DNA from: Bordetella genomosp. 13
GTDB taxonomy: Bacteria > Pseudomonadota > Gammaproteobacteria > Burkholderiales > Burkholderiaceae_B
Length of the DNA: 64,000 bases
NCBI RefSeq assembly: GCF_007679965.1
Contig: NZ_VEHL01000006.1
Location: forward strand, 62,001 to 126,000
Direction of reading: 5' to 3'
Part shown: positions 27,730 through 36,481 of the stretch, piece by piece
How the letters are laid out: every line of letters begins with the position of its first letter
How positions within the stretch are numbered: the first letter of the stretch is position 1
Notes under the pieces: generated by a model
Seen by the model: the letters and a program-made list of their open reading frames with translations, nothing else
What the model was told of the DNA's origin: nothing
Databases searched by the model: none
Position numbers and translations under genes: made by a program

Positions 27730-28551
27730 TCACTCGTCGATCAGTTCCCCACCCTCGTGGAAGGGATACGGACCCGGGTAATCGTCGATGTACGCGTGGT
27801 GCGTGACCAGCGCGCCGTCCCGCCATTGGTGCAGGTGGAAGCCCGGCGGCTCCATCATGAAGGCGGACGGGCCATCGGGCCGCAGGTCCAGCGCCACCTG
27901 GTGCGCCGTACTGGGCGCGGTGGACGCCACGGTGCCGGCATAGCGGCGGAAGATCGTGCGGTGCAGGTGCCCGCACATGATGCGTTCGACGTTGCCATGC
28001 CGGCCCACGATGGCCTCGAAGCGCTCCGCACCGCTCAGCAGCCCGATGGCGTCCATGTGCCCGATGCCGGTGATGAACGGCGGGTGATGCATGACGATGA
28101 CGGTGGGTCGTTCCGTCTGCTCGTCCAGGCGATCGGCCAGCCAGTCGAGGCGCCGATCGCACAGCGCGCCGTGGCTCTGCATGGGCACCACGGTGTCCAG
28201 CACGACGATGCGCAGCGGATAGTCTTCCACCGTGTACTGCACGAAGCCGTCCACGCCACGCAGGTAGGTGTGGTCCTCGAACACGCTCTGCAGCTCGGCG
28301 CGCGCGTCGTGGTTGCCGGGCAGCAGGTAGTACGGCGCGGCCAGGCGGTCCAGCATGCCCTTCAGGTGCTGGTATTCGGCGGGCCGGCCAAAGTCGGTCA
28401 GGTCGCCGCTGATCATCACCACGTCGGGCGCGGGATCCAGCGCATTGAGCGCCGCCACGGCGGGCGGCAGGAACAGGTCGGTCTCAACGATGCGATAGGC
28501 CTTCTGGCCGGGCATGCGGATATGCAGGTCGGTGATTTGCGCAATGAGCAT
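27730..28551 (-). CDS. gpdQ: GpdQ-type binuclear glycerophosphodiesterase
   Basis: 273-residue calcineurin-like phosphoesterase. With the start at ATG 28551 (GGAG six bases upstream) the metal ligands fall at D8, H10, D50, N80, H156, H195 and H197, the same numbers known for the Enterobacter aerogenes glycerophosphodiesterase GpdQ (274 aa). The motifs are DLH (8-10), GDLTD, GNHDAR, MHHPPF and CGHLHRT. The enzyme hydrolyses phosphodiesters such as glycerophosphoethanolamine, releasing sn-glycerol-3-phosphate. There is no signal peptide, so it acts in the cytoplasm on imported substrate, matching the adjacent Ugp-type importer. Confidence 0.9.
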   Translation of the reverse strand: MLIAQITDLHIRMPGQKAYRIVETDLFLPPAVAALNALDPAPDVVMISGDLTDFGRPAEYQHLKGMLDRLAAPYYLLPGNHDARAELQSVFEDHTYLRGVDGFVQYTVEDYPLRIVVLDTVVPMQSHGALCDRRLDWLADRLDEQTERPTVIVMHHPPFITGIGHMDAIGLLSGAERFEAIVGRHGNVERIMCGHLHRTIFRRYAGTVASTAPSTAHQVALDLRPDGPSAFMMEPPGFHLHQWRDGALVTHHAYIDDYPGPYPFHEGGELIDE

Positions 28552-28666
28552 CTCGCGCTCCATGGATCAGTGATTGATCAGCTGCACGCTGACGGCGCGG
28601 CGGCAGTGCCCGGGTCCCGCACGGCCAGCGTGCCGCGCAGCATGGCGTTCAATGGACGTTTCATGG

Positions 28667-29704
28667 TCAGGATTTCCTGGTGGGACGCGTGGACGGGGCC
28701 GGCGCGGCGACCGTGCCCCCGGGGAGAATGCGATGCGGCAGGCGCACGGACGGCGTGTCCGCGCCGTCGAGCTGCGCCAGCAGGTGGGCGCAAGCGGTGG
28801 CGCCGATCTGCCGGCTGGGCTGTTCGACGGAGGTGAGCGGCGGCACCATGAGCGCGCCGATGGCCACGCCGTCGAAGCCGCACACGGACACGTCGCCGGG
28901 CACGCGCAGGCCCATGCCCACCAGGTGCGCGATGACGGAGGTGGCCAGCAGGTCGTTGGAGCAGAACAAGGCGGTGGGCGCCTGCGGTCCCTGTAGTGTG
29001 TCGCGCAGCACGTCCGCGCTGGCGGCGGTGTGCGCCGGCATGACCAGATGACCGAGCGGATCGAGGCCATGCTGGCGCGCCGCGGCGCGCGCGCCTTCGA
29101 GGCGGCGGCGCGCGCGGTCGGACGCGGCCAGCGGGCCGGTGACGATGGCGATGCGGCAATGGCCCAGCGAGGCCAGCCAGGCCACCATCTCGCGCGCCGC
29201 GGCGCGGTTGTCCACCGACACGAAAGGATGCGTGGCGGACTCGTTGTAGGCCAGCACGTGCGGCATGCGCGCCGCCTGCAGCGCTGCCAGCGTGGCGTTG
29301 CGCGCGGGCGTGCCGACGGTGAGGATCAGGCCGTCGATCTGGTGGTCGATCAGTTCCTGCACCACATGCGACTCCACGGCGGGCGCATAGCCCGTGGTGG
29401 CCACCATGACGCTGTAGCCGGCTTCGCGCGCATGCTGCTCGGCGCCTTCGAAGCAATCGGCGAACACGGGATTGGTCAGCGTGGGCAGCAGCAGGCCCAG
29501 GGTGCGGGTGCTGCCGGCGCGCAGGCTGCGGCCGACGCGATTGGGACGAAAGCCGTGTTCGCGCGCGACGGCCTCGATGCGCGCCAGCGTGTCGGCCTTC
29601 AGCAGCTCGGGCTGATTGAAGGCGCGCGAAACCGTGGCTGGCGACACGCCCGCCTGGCGGGCGACTTCGACGATGGACGAACGGGCGGGGGCTTTGCGGG
29701 TCAC
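28667..29704 (-). CDS. LacI-family regulator of the ugp-like locus
   Basis: 345-residue LacI/GalR regulator. The DNA-binding headpiece SSIVEVARQAGVSPATVSRAFNQPELLKADTLARIEAVAREHGFRPNRVGRSLRAG (residues about 8-62) has the LacI helix-turn-helix and hinge helix; the rest is a periplasmic-binding-protein-like sensor (LGLLLPTLTNPVFADCFEGAEQHAREAGYSVMVATT). Start is GTG 29704 with CCAAGG upstream; a longer ATG start at 29758 would put the operator inside the gene. It is likely autoregulated and a repressor of the transporter operon. A glycerol- or phosphodiester-type effector is inferred. Confidence 0.87.
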   Translation of the reverse strand: MTRKAPARSSIVEVARQAGVSPATVSRAFNQPELLKADTLARIEAVAREHGFRPNRVGRSLRAGSTRTLGLLLPTLTNPVFADCFEGAEQHAREAGYSVMVATTGYAPAVESHVVQELIDHQIDGLILTVGTPARNATLAALQAARMPHVLAYNESATHPFVSVDNRAAAREMVAWLASLGHCRIAIVTGPLAASDRARRRLEGARAAARQHGLDPLGHLVMPAHTAASADVLRDTLQGPQAPTALFCSNDLLATSVIAHLVGMGLRVPGDVSVCGFDGVAIGALMVPPLTSVEQPSRQIGATACAHLLAQLDGADTPSVRLPHRILPGGTVAAPAPSTRPTRKS

Positions 29705-29718
29705 GGCGGCGGCCTTGG

Positions 29719-29732
29719 TGAAAACGATTTCA
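29719..29732. promoter_or_regulatory. LacI-type operator at the regulator's own promoter
   Basis: TGAAA-acga-TTTCA lies 15 bp upstream of the GTG start of the LacI-type gene, just beyond its ribosome-binding site. Half-sites match those at 27617-27630, and here the centre contains the CG usual for LacI-family sites. Confidence 0.65.
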
Positions 29733-29959
29733 AATTTACGGGCCGCGGATGACAGCCTCATGTCATCCGCCCACGCCACGGGCACGCCTCTTGCGGCATA
29801 TCAAGATGTCCGGAATGAGGCAATAACGCTTCGTGGGGTTGGCGCAACAGTGAGGTTGCTTCTACACTGCGGACATATTTGGTCATCAGGCCGAACGCTG
29901 GAACAAAATTTCGTGGGCCGGCGTCATAAAGAAAGAAAACACTCGTTGGGGAAAACGGG

Positions 29960-31258
29960 ATGGCGACTGTATTGAACAAGCTGGGGGCGCTCGAGGCCGC
30001 CCGCCTACTCAACCGCCGGGAATTGAGCGCCGAGCAGTTGATGCGCGCCTGTCTGGCCCGCATCGAACAGCGCGAACCTCAGCTGCAGGCCTGGGCCGCC
30101 CTCGATGCCGATGCGGCGATCGCGCAGGCGCAGGCGCTGGACCGCGGCCCGATCCGCGGCGTGCTGCATGGCCTGCCCCTGGGGGTGAAGGACATCTTCG
30201 ACACCCACGACCTGCCCACGCGCTATGGCTCCAGCATCTACGAGCATCATCGGCCCGATGCCGACGCCGCGTGCGTGGCGCTGTGCCGCGACGCGGGCGC
30301 GGTGGTGCCGGGCAAGACGGTGACCACCGAGTTCGCCACCTACACCCCCGGTCCCACGCACAATCCACGAAACCTGGCCTACACGCCGGGTGGCTCGTCC
30401 AGCGGCTCGGCCGCCGCGGTGGGCGACGACATGGTGCCGCTGGCCCTGGGCACGCAGACGGCCGGCTCCATCATCCGGCCGGCCGCGTATTGCGGCATCG
30501 TCGGTTTCAAGCCCAGCTTTGGCCGGGTGCCGCGCGCCGGCATGAAGAACCTCGCGGATTCGCTGGACACCATCGGCGGCTTCGGCCGTTCGGTGGACGA
30601 CGTGGGCCTGCTGGCCTCGGTGCTGTTGCGGGATCCGCGTCTGCTGAAGCTGGGCTACGACGGCAAGCCGCGCATCGGCATGTTCCGCTCGCAGCAATGG
30701 CGCCACACGCTGCCGGAAAGCCGCACCGCGTTCGAGCACGCCGCGCGCGTGCTGTCCGCCGCCGGCGCGCGCGTCGAGGAAATGCCGCTGCCCACCGAAG
30801 ACTGCATGGTCGTGCAGCTGCATGCCGACATCATGGCGTACGAAGCCGCGCTGTCGCTGGCCTTCGAACGCCGCACCTACGGCGCGCAGCTCAGCATGAA
30901 GCTGCAGGCCGTGCTGGACGCCGGCGCGGGCATCTCGACCGAGCAGTACCTGACGCTGCGCCAGCATGCCGTGCGTATCGCCGCGCGCATCGACGGCTGG
31001 TTCGACGACTACGACATCCTGCTGGCGCCCAGCGCCGCGGGCGAGGCGCCGTTCTTCGAACAGGGCACGGGCGATCCGCAGTTCTGCCGTGGCTGGACCA
31101 TGGCCGGCGTGCCCACGGTGCACCTGCCTTTCGCGCAAGGACCGCAGGGCCTGCCCGTCGGCCTGCAGGCCATCGGCCGCGCCAACGACGACCATCGCCT
31201 GCTGTCCGTGGCCAGCTGGGTGCAGGGCGTGCTGGCCGAGCAGCCGCCCGAGATGTAG
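29960..31258 (+). CDS. Amidase-signature family hydrolase
   Basis: 432-residue amidase with the Ser-cisSer-Lys triad: K77 in LHGLPLGVKDIFDT, the Gly/Ser loop TPGGSSSGSAAAVG (142-155) with the cis-serine, and the nucleophile S170 in LGTQTAGSIIRPA. The family ranges from GatA to aryl-acylamidases and malonamidase; no GatB/GatC partners are near, so it is a stand-alone small-molecule amidase of unknown substrate. The ATG has a purine-rich GGGGAAAACGGG in front. The preceding 255 bp diverge from the LacI-type gene and hold promoters for both. Confidence 0.85.
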   Translation: MATVLNKLGALEAARLLNRRELSAEQLMRACLARIEQREPQLQAWAALDADAAIAQAQALDRGPIRGVLHGLPLGVKDIFDTHDLPTRYGSSIYEHHRPDADAACVALCRDAGAVVPGKTVTTEFATYTPGPTHNPRNLAYTPGGSSSGSAAAVGDDMVPLALGTQTAGSIIRPAAYCGIVGFKPSFGRVPRAGMKNLADSLDTIGGFGRSVDDVGLLASVLLRDPRLLKLGYDGKPRIGMFRSQQWRHTLPESRTAFEHAARVLSAAGARVEEMPLPTEDCMVVQLHADIMAYEAALSLAFERRTYGAQLSMKLQAVLDAGAGISTEQYLTLRQHAVRIAARIDGWFDDYDILLAPSAAGEAPFFEQGTGDPQFCRGWTMAGVPTVHLPFAQGPQGLPVGLQAIGRANDDHRLLSVASWVQGVLAEQPPEM

Positions 31259-31305
31259 GCCGGCGCAGTCCCGCGACGCCGCCCATAAAGGCCGGCATCC
31301 CTGTT

Positions 31306-33123
31306 TCAGGTCGAGGAATCCTCGTACCAGACCCCTTCCGCCAGCATCATGCGATGGTGGCCCTGTCCCGCGGGCATCATCGGAAAGCAGTTCTCCTGCG
31401 CCTGCACCACCACGTCCAGGAAGAACGGGCCGTCGTATGCCAGGCATTGCGCCAGCGCGGCGTCCAGCTGCGCAGGATCCTCCACGCGCGCGGCGCCCCA
31501 GCCGAATGCCTTGGCCAGCGCCACGAAATCCGGCAGGGCCTCGTTGTAGCTGTGGCTGTAGCGGCCGCCGTGGATCAGTTCCTGCCACTGGCGCACCATG
31601 CCCATGTAGCCGTTGTTGCAAAGCACGACCTTCACCGGTACGCGGTGCTGGATGGCGGTGGACAGCTCCTGGATGTTCATCAGCACCGACGCGTCGCCGG
31701 TGACGCACGCCACGGTGCGGCCCGGATGGGCGATCTGCGCGCCGATCGCGGCGGGCACGCCGTAGCCCATGGTACCCGCCCCGCCCGAGGTCAGCCAGCG
31801 ATTGGGCAGGTCGAAGCGCAGGTACTGCGCGGCCCACATCTGGTGCTGGCCCACGTCGGTGGAGACGATGGCGTCGCGGCCGGCCAGCGCCGCGTCCAGG
31901 CGCTGCATCAGGTGCTGCGGCAGGATGGCCTTGTCGTTCGGCGCGTAGTCCAGGCAGCGGCGCGCGCGCCAGGTGTCGATGCGCCGCCACCAGGGATCCA
32001 GCCGGCCGGCGGGCAGCGCCGGCAGGTCCGCCGACAGGGCCTGCAGCATCGGCAGGGCATCGCCCACCAGCGCCACGTCCACGCGCACGACCTTGTTGAT
32101 GGAGGTGGGATCGATGTCGATGTGGATCTTGCGCGCGTGCGGGCAGAACTCGGCCAGCTTGCCGGTGATGCGGTCGTCGAAGCGCGCCCCCACGCAGATC
32201 ACCAGGTCGGACTCGTGCATGGCCAGGTTGGCCTCCAGCGTGCCGTGCATGCCCAGCATGCCCACGAACTGCGGATCGGAGGCGGGAAACGCGCCCAGGC
32301 CCATCAGGGTCAGCGTGCACGGCGCGCCGCTGGCGCGCACCAGTGCGGTGAAGGCCGCGCAGGCCTCCGGCCCCGCGTTGACCAGGCCACCGCCGCCGTA
32401 GAAGACGGGTCGCTCGGCCTGCTCGATCAGCGCCAGCGCACGGCGCAGCGCGCCCTGCGGCAGGCGGCCGGCATTCTTGACGACGTGGCGGCGCGCGCGC
32501 AGTTCGGCGTCGCCGCGGCGCTGCAGGGCGGCTTCCGAATCCGCGCAGCCGGGCTCGGGCACGGCCAGCTGCACGTCCTTGGGCAGGTCCACCAGCACCG
32601 GACCGGGCCGGCCCTCGCGGGTCAGCGCGAAGGCGCGCGCCACCACCGAACCGACTTCGCCCGCGCAATGCACCTGCGTATTCCACTTGGTGACCGACCG
32701 CGAGATGCCCAGCGCGTCGCACTCCTGGAACGCATCGGTGCCGATGGCCGACGTGGCCACCTGGCCGCTGATGCACAGCACGGGGATGGAGTCGCACATG
32801 GCGTCCAGCAGGCCCGAGGTGGTGTTGGCCATGCCGGGCCCGGAGGTGACGAACACCACGCCCGGACGCCCGGTGCTGCGCGCATAGCCTTCGGCGGCGT
32901 GCACGGCGGCCTGTTCGTGGCGCACCAGCACGTGGCGCAGGCGCGGCTCGGCGTGCAGCGCGTCGTACAGCGGCAGCACGGCGCCGCCGGGATAGCCGAA
33001 CACGGTGTCGACGCCACAGGCGATCAGCGTGTCCAGCAGGATCTGCGCGCCGTTGCGGGGCTGTTGGGCGGCGTCCAGGACGGCGAGGGCGGAGGGAGAG
33101 AGACGATCGTTCATGTTGATCAT
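31306..33123 (-). CDS. Acetolactate synthase large subunit (ThDP enzyme)
   Basis: 605-residue ThDP-dependent enzyme that joins two pyruvates, or pyruvate and 2-oxobutyrate, to acetohydroxy acids. Catalytic glutamate E70 in [20 protein letters not shown]-binding middle domain ([12 protein letters not shown] ... [15 protein letters not shown]), and C-terminal ThDP/Mg block [40 protein letters not shown]. The MGMVRQWQ segment is characteristic of anabolic AHAS. No ilvH regulatory subunit or ilvC follows, unlike the usual ilvBHC operon, so this looks like a second, isolated copy. It is divergent from an Lrp-type regulator. A start at the internal ATG 33114 is possible. Confidence 0.87.
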   Translation of the reverse strand: MINMNDRLSPSALAVLDAAQQPRNGAQILLDTLIACGVDTVFGYPGGAVLPLYDALHAEPRLRHVLVRHEQAAVHAAEGYARSTGRPGVVFVTSGPGMANTTSGLLDAMCDSIPVLCISGQVATSAIGTDAFQECDALGISRSVTKWNTQVHCAGEVGSVVARAFALTREGRPGPVLVDLPKDVQLAVPEPGCADSEAALQRRGDAELRARRHVVKNAGRLPQGALRRALALIEQAERPVFYGGGGLVNAGPEACAAFTALVRASGAPCTLTLMGLGAFPASDPQFVGMLGMHGTLEANLAMHESDLVICVGARFDDRITGKLAEFCPHARKIHIDIDPTSINKVVRVDVALVGDALPMLQALSADLPALPAGRLDPWWRRIDTWRARRCLDYAPNDKAILPQHLMQRLDAALAGRDAIVSTDVGQHQMWAAQYLRFDLPNRWLTSGGAGTMGYGVPAAIGAQIAHPGRTVACVTGDASVLMNIQELSTAIQHRVPVKVVLCNNGYMGMVRQWQELIHGGRYSHSYNEALPDFVALAKAFGWGAARVEDPAQLDAALAQCLAYDGPFFLDVVVQAQENCFPMMPAGQGHHRMMLAEGVWYEDSST

Positions 33124-33216
33124 CTTAGGGCCAAATGAGAAGAATTTTTATCTTATTTTCTGCGCCACGAGCCGGATTGCAGTAAATTCTTCTTCAATTC
33201 TTCGGATGTGAAGAAA

Positions 33217-33693
33217 ATGAATCTGGACAAATTCGACTTGGCAATATTGAAGGTCCTGCAGGACAACGCGCGCGCCAGCCTGAACGATATTGGCGCCATC
33301 GTGGGCCTGTCGCCCACGCCCTGCTGGAACCGCATCAAGCGCATGGAAAAGGCGGGCGTCATCCGCGGCTACACGGTGGACATCGATCCGGCCAAGCTGG
33401 GATACACGGACACGGTCATCGTGCACGTCACGCTGGAAAGCCACAGCGAAGAGACGCTGTACGAGTTCGGCCGCGCGCTGTCCGAGATTCCCGAAGTGCT
33501 GGAGGCCTTCCTGGTCTCGGGCGACTACGACTACTACATCCGCATCGCCGTGCGCGACACGCGCGACTACGAGCGGCTGCTGCGCGAACGGCTCTATCGC
33601 ATTCCGGGCATCCGCCACAGCAAATCGGGCTTCGTGCTGCGCAGCCTGAAGGAATCGAAGCTGCCGCTGGTGGCGCCGCCGGCGGGCGATTGA
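33217..33693 (+). CDS. Lrp/AsnC-family transcriptional regulator
   Basis: 158-residue regulator: N-terminal winged helix LDKFDLAILKVLQDNARASLNDIGAIVGLSPTPCWNRIKRMEKAGVIRGYTVDIDPAKLG and a C-terminal RAM (ACT-like) effector domain (IVHVTLESHSEETLYEFGRAL..., EAFLVSGDYDYYIRIAVRD). Family members respond to leucine or other amino acids. The start could be GTG 33208 or ATG 33217; the latter is used because GTGAAGAAA gives it a plausible ribosome-binding site. The AT-rich divergent region (33124-33216, with repeated GAAGAATTT/TTCTTC stretches) is the likely binding site controlling the acetolactate synthase gene. Confidence 0.9.
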   Translation: MNLDKFDLAILKVLQDNARASLNDIGAIVGLSPTPCWNRIKRMEKAGVIRGYTVDIDPAKLGYTDTVIVHVTLESHSEETLYEFGRALSEIPEVLEAFLVSGDYDYYIRIAVRDTRDYERLLRERLYRIPGIRHSKSGFVLRSLKESKLPLVAPPAGD

Positions 33694-33707
33694 GCCGAGC
33701 TGCCGGG

Positions 33708-34625
33708 TTAGGTCAGCACGTAGTCGCGAGGCGCCAGCGGCTCGGGCAGCGGCTGCACGCCCAGGCCCTCGAGCAGGTCGATCTCGATGGTGCGCGCCAT
33801 GGCCTGCAGCGGCAGGTCGTTCTCGGCCATGCCGAAAGGCTCTTCCAGTTCGTCGCCCAAGGCATCCAGCCCGAAGAAGGTGTAGGCCACGATCACAACG
33901 GCCAGCGGCGTCAGCAGGCCCAACGCCCCCACCAGCCCGAACGGCAGCAGCAGGCAGAACAGCCAGGCCGTGCGGTGCAGCAGCAGCGAATAGGCGAAAG
34001 GCGTGGGCGTGTTCTGGATGCGTTCGCAGGCGGCCTGCACGCCGGCGCACGCACCCAGGCGCGCCACCATGCCCTGGTAGACGACTTCGCCGATCACGCC
34101 GCGGCGCAGGCAATCGGCCAGGTCGGCATTGATGGCGCGCAGCAGCGCGTCGGGCAGGTTGCGCCGGCCGCTGCACGCGCTGACGTCGGACGCTTCGAGC
34201 CATGGCCGCGCGGCGGCCAATGCATCGGTGTCGCGCAGCCGCGCCGCCAGGGCGTGCGCATGGGCGATGAGGCGGCGCACCAGGCGTGCCTGCAATTCGG
34301 GCTCGGCGGGCGACAGCACCGCCGCGGACTCGCGTGCCAGGCTGCGCGCCTGCACGATCAGCTCGCCCCACTGGCGACGGCCTTCCCACCAGCGGTCGTA
34401 GCAGACGTTGTTGCGAAAGCCCAGGAACACCGACAGCGTCAGGCCGAACAGCGAGAACGGCACCGCGCCAAGGTGCCCCGGATCGAACGCGCCACGCGCA
34501 TGCATCCATCCGACCGCGCACGACAGCACCAGGATGCATGCCAGCTTGGGCAGGATGACGGGGATGATCGATCCGCGGCTGACGAACAACAGGCCCAAAG
34601 CGGAGGGACGCGGACGGACGATCAT
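33708..34625 (-). CDS. Bestrophin-like membrane protein (YneE/UPF0187 family)
   Basis: 305-residue membrane protein with four main hydrophobic stretches. The SLFGLTLSVFLGFRNNVCYDRWWEGRRQWGELI segment (about 55-88) is the hallmark of bacterial bestrophin homologues, and the C-terminal FFGLDALGDELEEPFGMAENDLPLQAM carries the acidic calcium-clasp-like region. Bacterial members form pentameric ion channels (a cation-selective example is known); human ones are chloride channels. The ATG at 34625 is used because the conserved N-terminus (SALGLLFVSRGSIIPVILPKL) starts there; the region upstream overlaps the promoter of the divergent SET gene. Confidence 0.85.
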   Translation of the reverse strand: MIVRPRPSALGLLFVSRGSIIPVILPKLACILVLSCAVGWMHARGAFDPGHLGAVPFSLFGLTLSVFLGFRNNVCYDRWWEGRRQWGELIVQARSLARESAAVLSPAEPELQARLVRRLIAHAHALAARLRDTDALAAARPWLEASDVSACSGRRNLPDALLRAINADLADCLRRGVIGEVVYQGMVARLGACAGVQAACERIQNTPTPFAYSLLLHRTAWLFCLLLPFGLVGALGLLTPLAVVIVAYTFFGLDALGDELEEPFGMAENDLPLQAMARTIEIDLLEGLGVQPLPEPLAPRDYVLT

Positions 34626-34737
34626 GGTGGATGCAAAGTGGCGGTACGGCAGACGGTGCCAACCACTATACGCCTGTGCCCGCGCCATGACGCGCCGATA
34701 TAATGGCGCACGCTTACGCCACCGCATCCCGTTCTCA

Positions 34738-35235
34738 ATGACCTCCGACACCGCCAAACCGTGGTACGCCGTGCGCCGCTCCGAGCTGCATGGCAACGGC
34801 GTCTTCGCCGCCCGAAAGATTCCCGCCGGCACGCGCATCATCGAGTACGGCGGCCGGCGCATCACGCCGGAGGAAGCCGATCGCCGGCATCCCACCAATC
34901 CCGACGATCCGTTCCACACGTTCTTCTTCGCGATCAGCTCGGGCAAGGTCATCGACGGCGGCGACGAGGGCAACGACGCGCGCTGGATCAACCATGCCTG
35001 CGCGCCCAACTGCGAAGCGCAGGAAGGCTCAGGCGGCAAGCGCGTCTACATCGTCGCGCTGCGCGACATCAAGCGCGGCGAAGAGCTGTTCTACGACTAC
35101 GGCCTGGTCATGGACGGCCGCATCACCAAGAAGTTGAAGGAAGGCTACCGCTGCCTGTGCGGCGCGCCCGAATGCCGCGGCACCATGCTGGCGCTGCCCG
35201 AGAAGAAGAAGAAAAAGCAGAAGGACGCGGACTGA
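34738..35235 (+). CDS. SET-domain protein (lysine methyltransferase-like)
   Basis: 165-residue protein that is nearly all SET domain: WYAVRRSELHGNGVFAARKIPAGTRIIEYGGRRI (residues 9-42), RWINHACAPNCEAQ (about 82-95; the SAM-binding RFxNHxCxPN motif), GEELFYDYGLV (with the catalytic tyrosine region) and a post-SET-like cysteine cluster RCLCGAPECRGTML. A lysine-rich tail follows (EKKKKKQKDAD). SET enzymes methylate lysines in proteins; bacterial ones of this short type are found in several betaproteobacteria and have no agreed target. There is no obvious Shine-Dalgarno sequence. Confidence 0.85.
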   Translation: MTSDTAKPWYAVRRSELHGNGVFAARKIPAGTRIIEYGGRRITPEEADRRHPTNPDDPFHTFFFAISSGKVIDGGDEGNDARWINHACAPNCEAQEGSGGKRVYIVALRDIKRGEELFYDYGLVMDGRITKKLKEGYRCLCGAPECRGTMLALPEKKKKKQKDAD

Positions 35236-35371
35236 GCCAGAGGCGTTTGCCGCTGCGCGCGGCCACTGGCCCACCCCGTAAGCTTCAAAGCAATCTGTCT
35301 AACGCCGGCCGCTATTGCCGCCCATGACAGGCGTACAATTTGTGCACGGTCGCAATCCAGCGGCCTGCAGT

Positions 35372-35518
35372 ACGTCTTCAGGGCGGGGCGAAACTCCCCA
35401 CCGGCGGTATGCCGCGCAATGCGGCGAGCCCGCGAGCGCCCGTGGTCTTCCGATCACGGGGTCAGCAGATCTGGTGCGATGCCAGGGCCGACGGTCACAG
35501 TCCGGATGAAAGAAGATG
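35372..35518 (+). promoter_or_regulatory. FMN riboswitch (RFN element)
   Basis: All conserved blocks of the RFN aptamer are present in order: TCTTCAGGGCGGGGCGAAA, CTCCCCACCGGCGGTA, AGCCCGCGAGCG, GGGGTCAGCAGAT, CTGGTGCGATGCCAG, GCCGACGGTCACAGTCCGG and ATGAAAGAAGATG. It binds flavin mononucleotide and shuts off the downstream gene when FMN is plentiful. It lies 110 bp before the ribB start in a 392-bp leader region (35236-35627). The part before it, 35236-35371, contains no gene. Confidence 0.96.
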
Positions 35519-35588
35519 TGCCGGCACGCCATCCACGGCAAGGGCTACGTACGCCCATGCCGGTGCGGCGTACGGCTGTCCGCAGCCC

Positions 35589-35627
35589 TGAAACGTTTTT
35601 CGCCCCTTTTTTCGCGAGAGCGTTTCA
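35589..35627 (+). promoter_or_regulatory. Probable expression platform of the FMN riboswitch
   Basis: TGAAACG (35589-35595) pairs perfectly with CGTTTCA (35621-35627), the seven bases directly before the ribB ATG. The loop holds T-runs (TTTTT, TTTTTT) and the GCGAGAG that would serve as ribosome-binding site. Closing this helix would hide the start region, consistent with translational control, though the T-runs leave room for termination. This is inference from base pairing only. Confidence 0.5.
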
Positions 35628-36329
35628 ATGTCCTCTACCGTTTCCTCTTCCGTCGTTTCCCCCCTGTACGCGCAGCCCTTCGCCATGCGGCTGGAGCGCG
35701 CCCTGCAGCACCTGCGCATCGGCCGACCCATCATCCTGATGGACGACGCCGACCGCGAGAACGAAGCCGACCTGATCGTCGCCGCCGACAAGCTGACCGT
35801 GCCCGTGATGGCGCAACTGATCCGCGACGGCAGCGGCATCGTGTGCCTGTGCCTGCCCGGCGACGTGCTCGACGCACTGGGCCTGCCGCCCATGGTCAGC
35901 AACAATGGCGCGCGCCACGGCACGGCGTTCACCGTGTCCATCGAGGCGCGCGAAGGCGTCAGCACCGGGGTGTCGGCGGTCGACCGCGTCACCACCATCC
36001 GCGCCGCCATCGCGCCGCAGGCGCGGCGCACCGACCTGGTCAGCCCGGGACACGTGTTCCCGCTGCGGGCCCAGCCGGGCGGCGTGCTGACGCGCCGCGG
36101 CCACACCGAGGGCTCGGTGGACCTGGCCGTGCTGGCCGGCCTGCCCGCCGCCGGCGTGCTGTGCGAACTGATGAATCCCGACGGCACGATGATGCGCGGC
36201 GCATCGCTGGAACGCTATGCGGCCACGCACGGACTGGTGGCGCTGCACATCGCCGAACTGGCGGACCACCTGCGCCAGCGCGCCGAGGCGGCGCAGGCGG
36301 CCGACGCGGTCGAGGCCATCGCGGCCTGA
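35628..36329 (+). CDS. ribB: 3,4-dihydroxy-2-butanone 4-phosphate synthase
   Basis: 233-residue RibB that converts ribulose 5-phosphate to the four-carbon precursor of riboflavin, releasing formate. Visible are the acidic active-site loop [18 protein letters not shown] (36-53), [10 protein letters not shown], the [20 protein letters not shown] block, and [32 protein letters not shown] with the catalytic His/Glu. The chain ends after the synthase domain, with no fused GTP cyclohydrolase II. A second bifunctional ribBA elsewhere in the genome is likely. Controlled by the FMN riboswitch just upstream. Confidence 0.95.
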   Translation: MSSTVSSSVVSPLYAQPFAMRLERALQHLRIGRPIILMDDADRENEADLIVAADKLTVPVMAQLIRDGSGIVCLCLPGDVLDALGLPPMVSNNGARHGTAFTVSIEAREGVSTGVSAVDRVTTIRAAIAPQARRTDLVSPGHVFPLRAQPGGVLTRRGHTEGSVDLAVLAGLPAAGVLCELMNPDGTMMRGASLERYAATHGLVALHIAELADHLRQRAEAAQAADAVEAIAA

Positions 36330-36450
36330 CGCGGCATCAGGCGCGATCACGCGTGATCCCGTGGATCGCGCGGCCAAGCCTGTATTCATCGCAACAGTGG
36401 GTCGACCCGAGGCGCGCCGGCGTCGACCATTGCCGCGCGCGACCGTCGGG

Positions 36451-36478
36451 CCTGGGCCCTGGGCCCTGGGCCCTGGGC
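36451..36478. repeat. Heptanucleotide tandem repeat (CCTGGGC x4)
   Basis: Four exact tandem copies of CCTGGGC, in the 152-bp gap between the convergent ends of ribB and the efflux adaptor gene, 3 bp from the adaptor's stop codon. Such arrays change copy number by slippage. Because it is outside the reading frames, any effect would be on transcript ends only. Confidence 0.85.
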
Positions 36479-36481
36479 GCA

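Noticed and set aside
28552..28563. Earlier ATG for the GpdQ-type enzyme
   Set aside because: It overlaps the ribosome-binding GGAG, and only the start at 28551 brings all metal ligands onto the known GpdQ numbering.
30005..32797. Very long antisense open frame across the amidase and acetolactate synthase genes (also similar ones at 1886-3175, 13949-16261 and 16950-19280)
   Set aside because: The translations are rich in Arg/Ala/Gly/His with no domain logic and exactly mirror real genes in other frames; such shadow frames are expected in GC-rich DNA.
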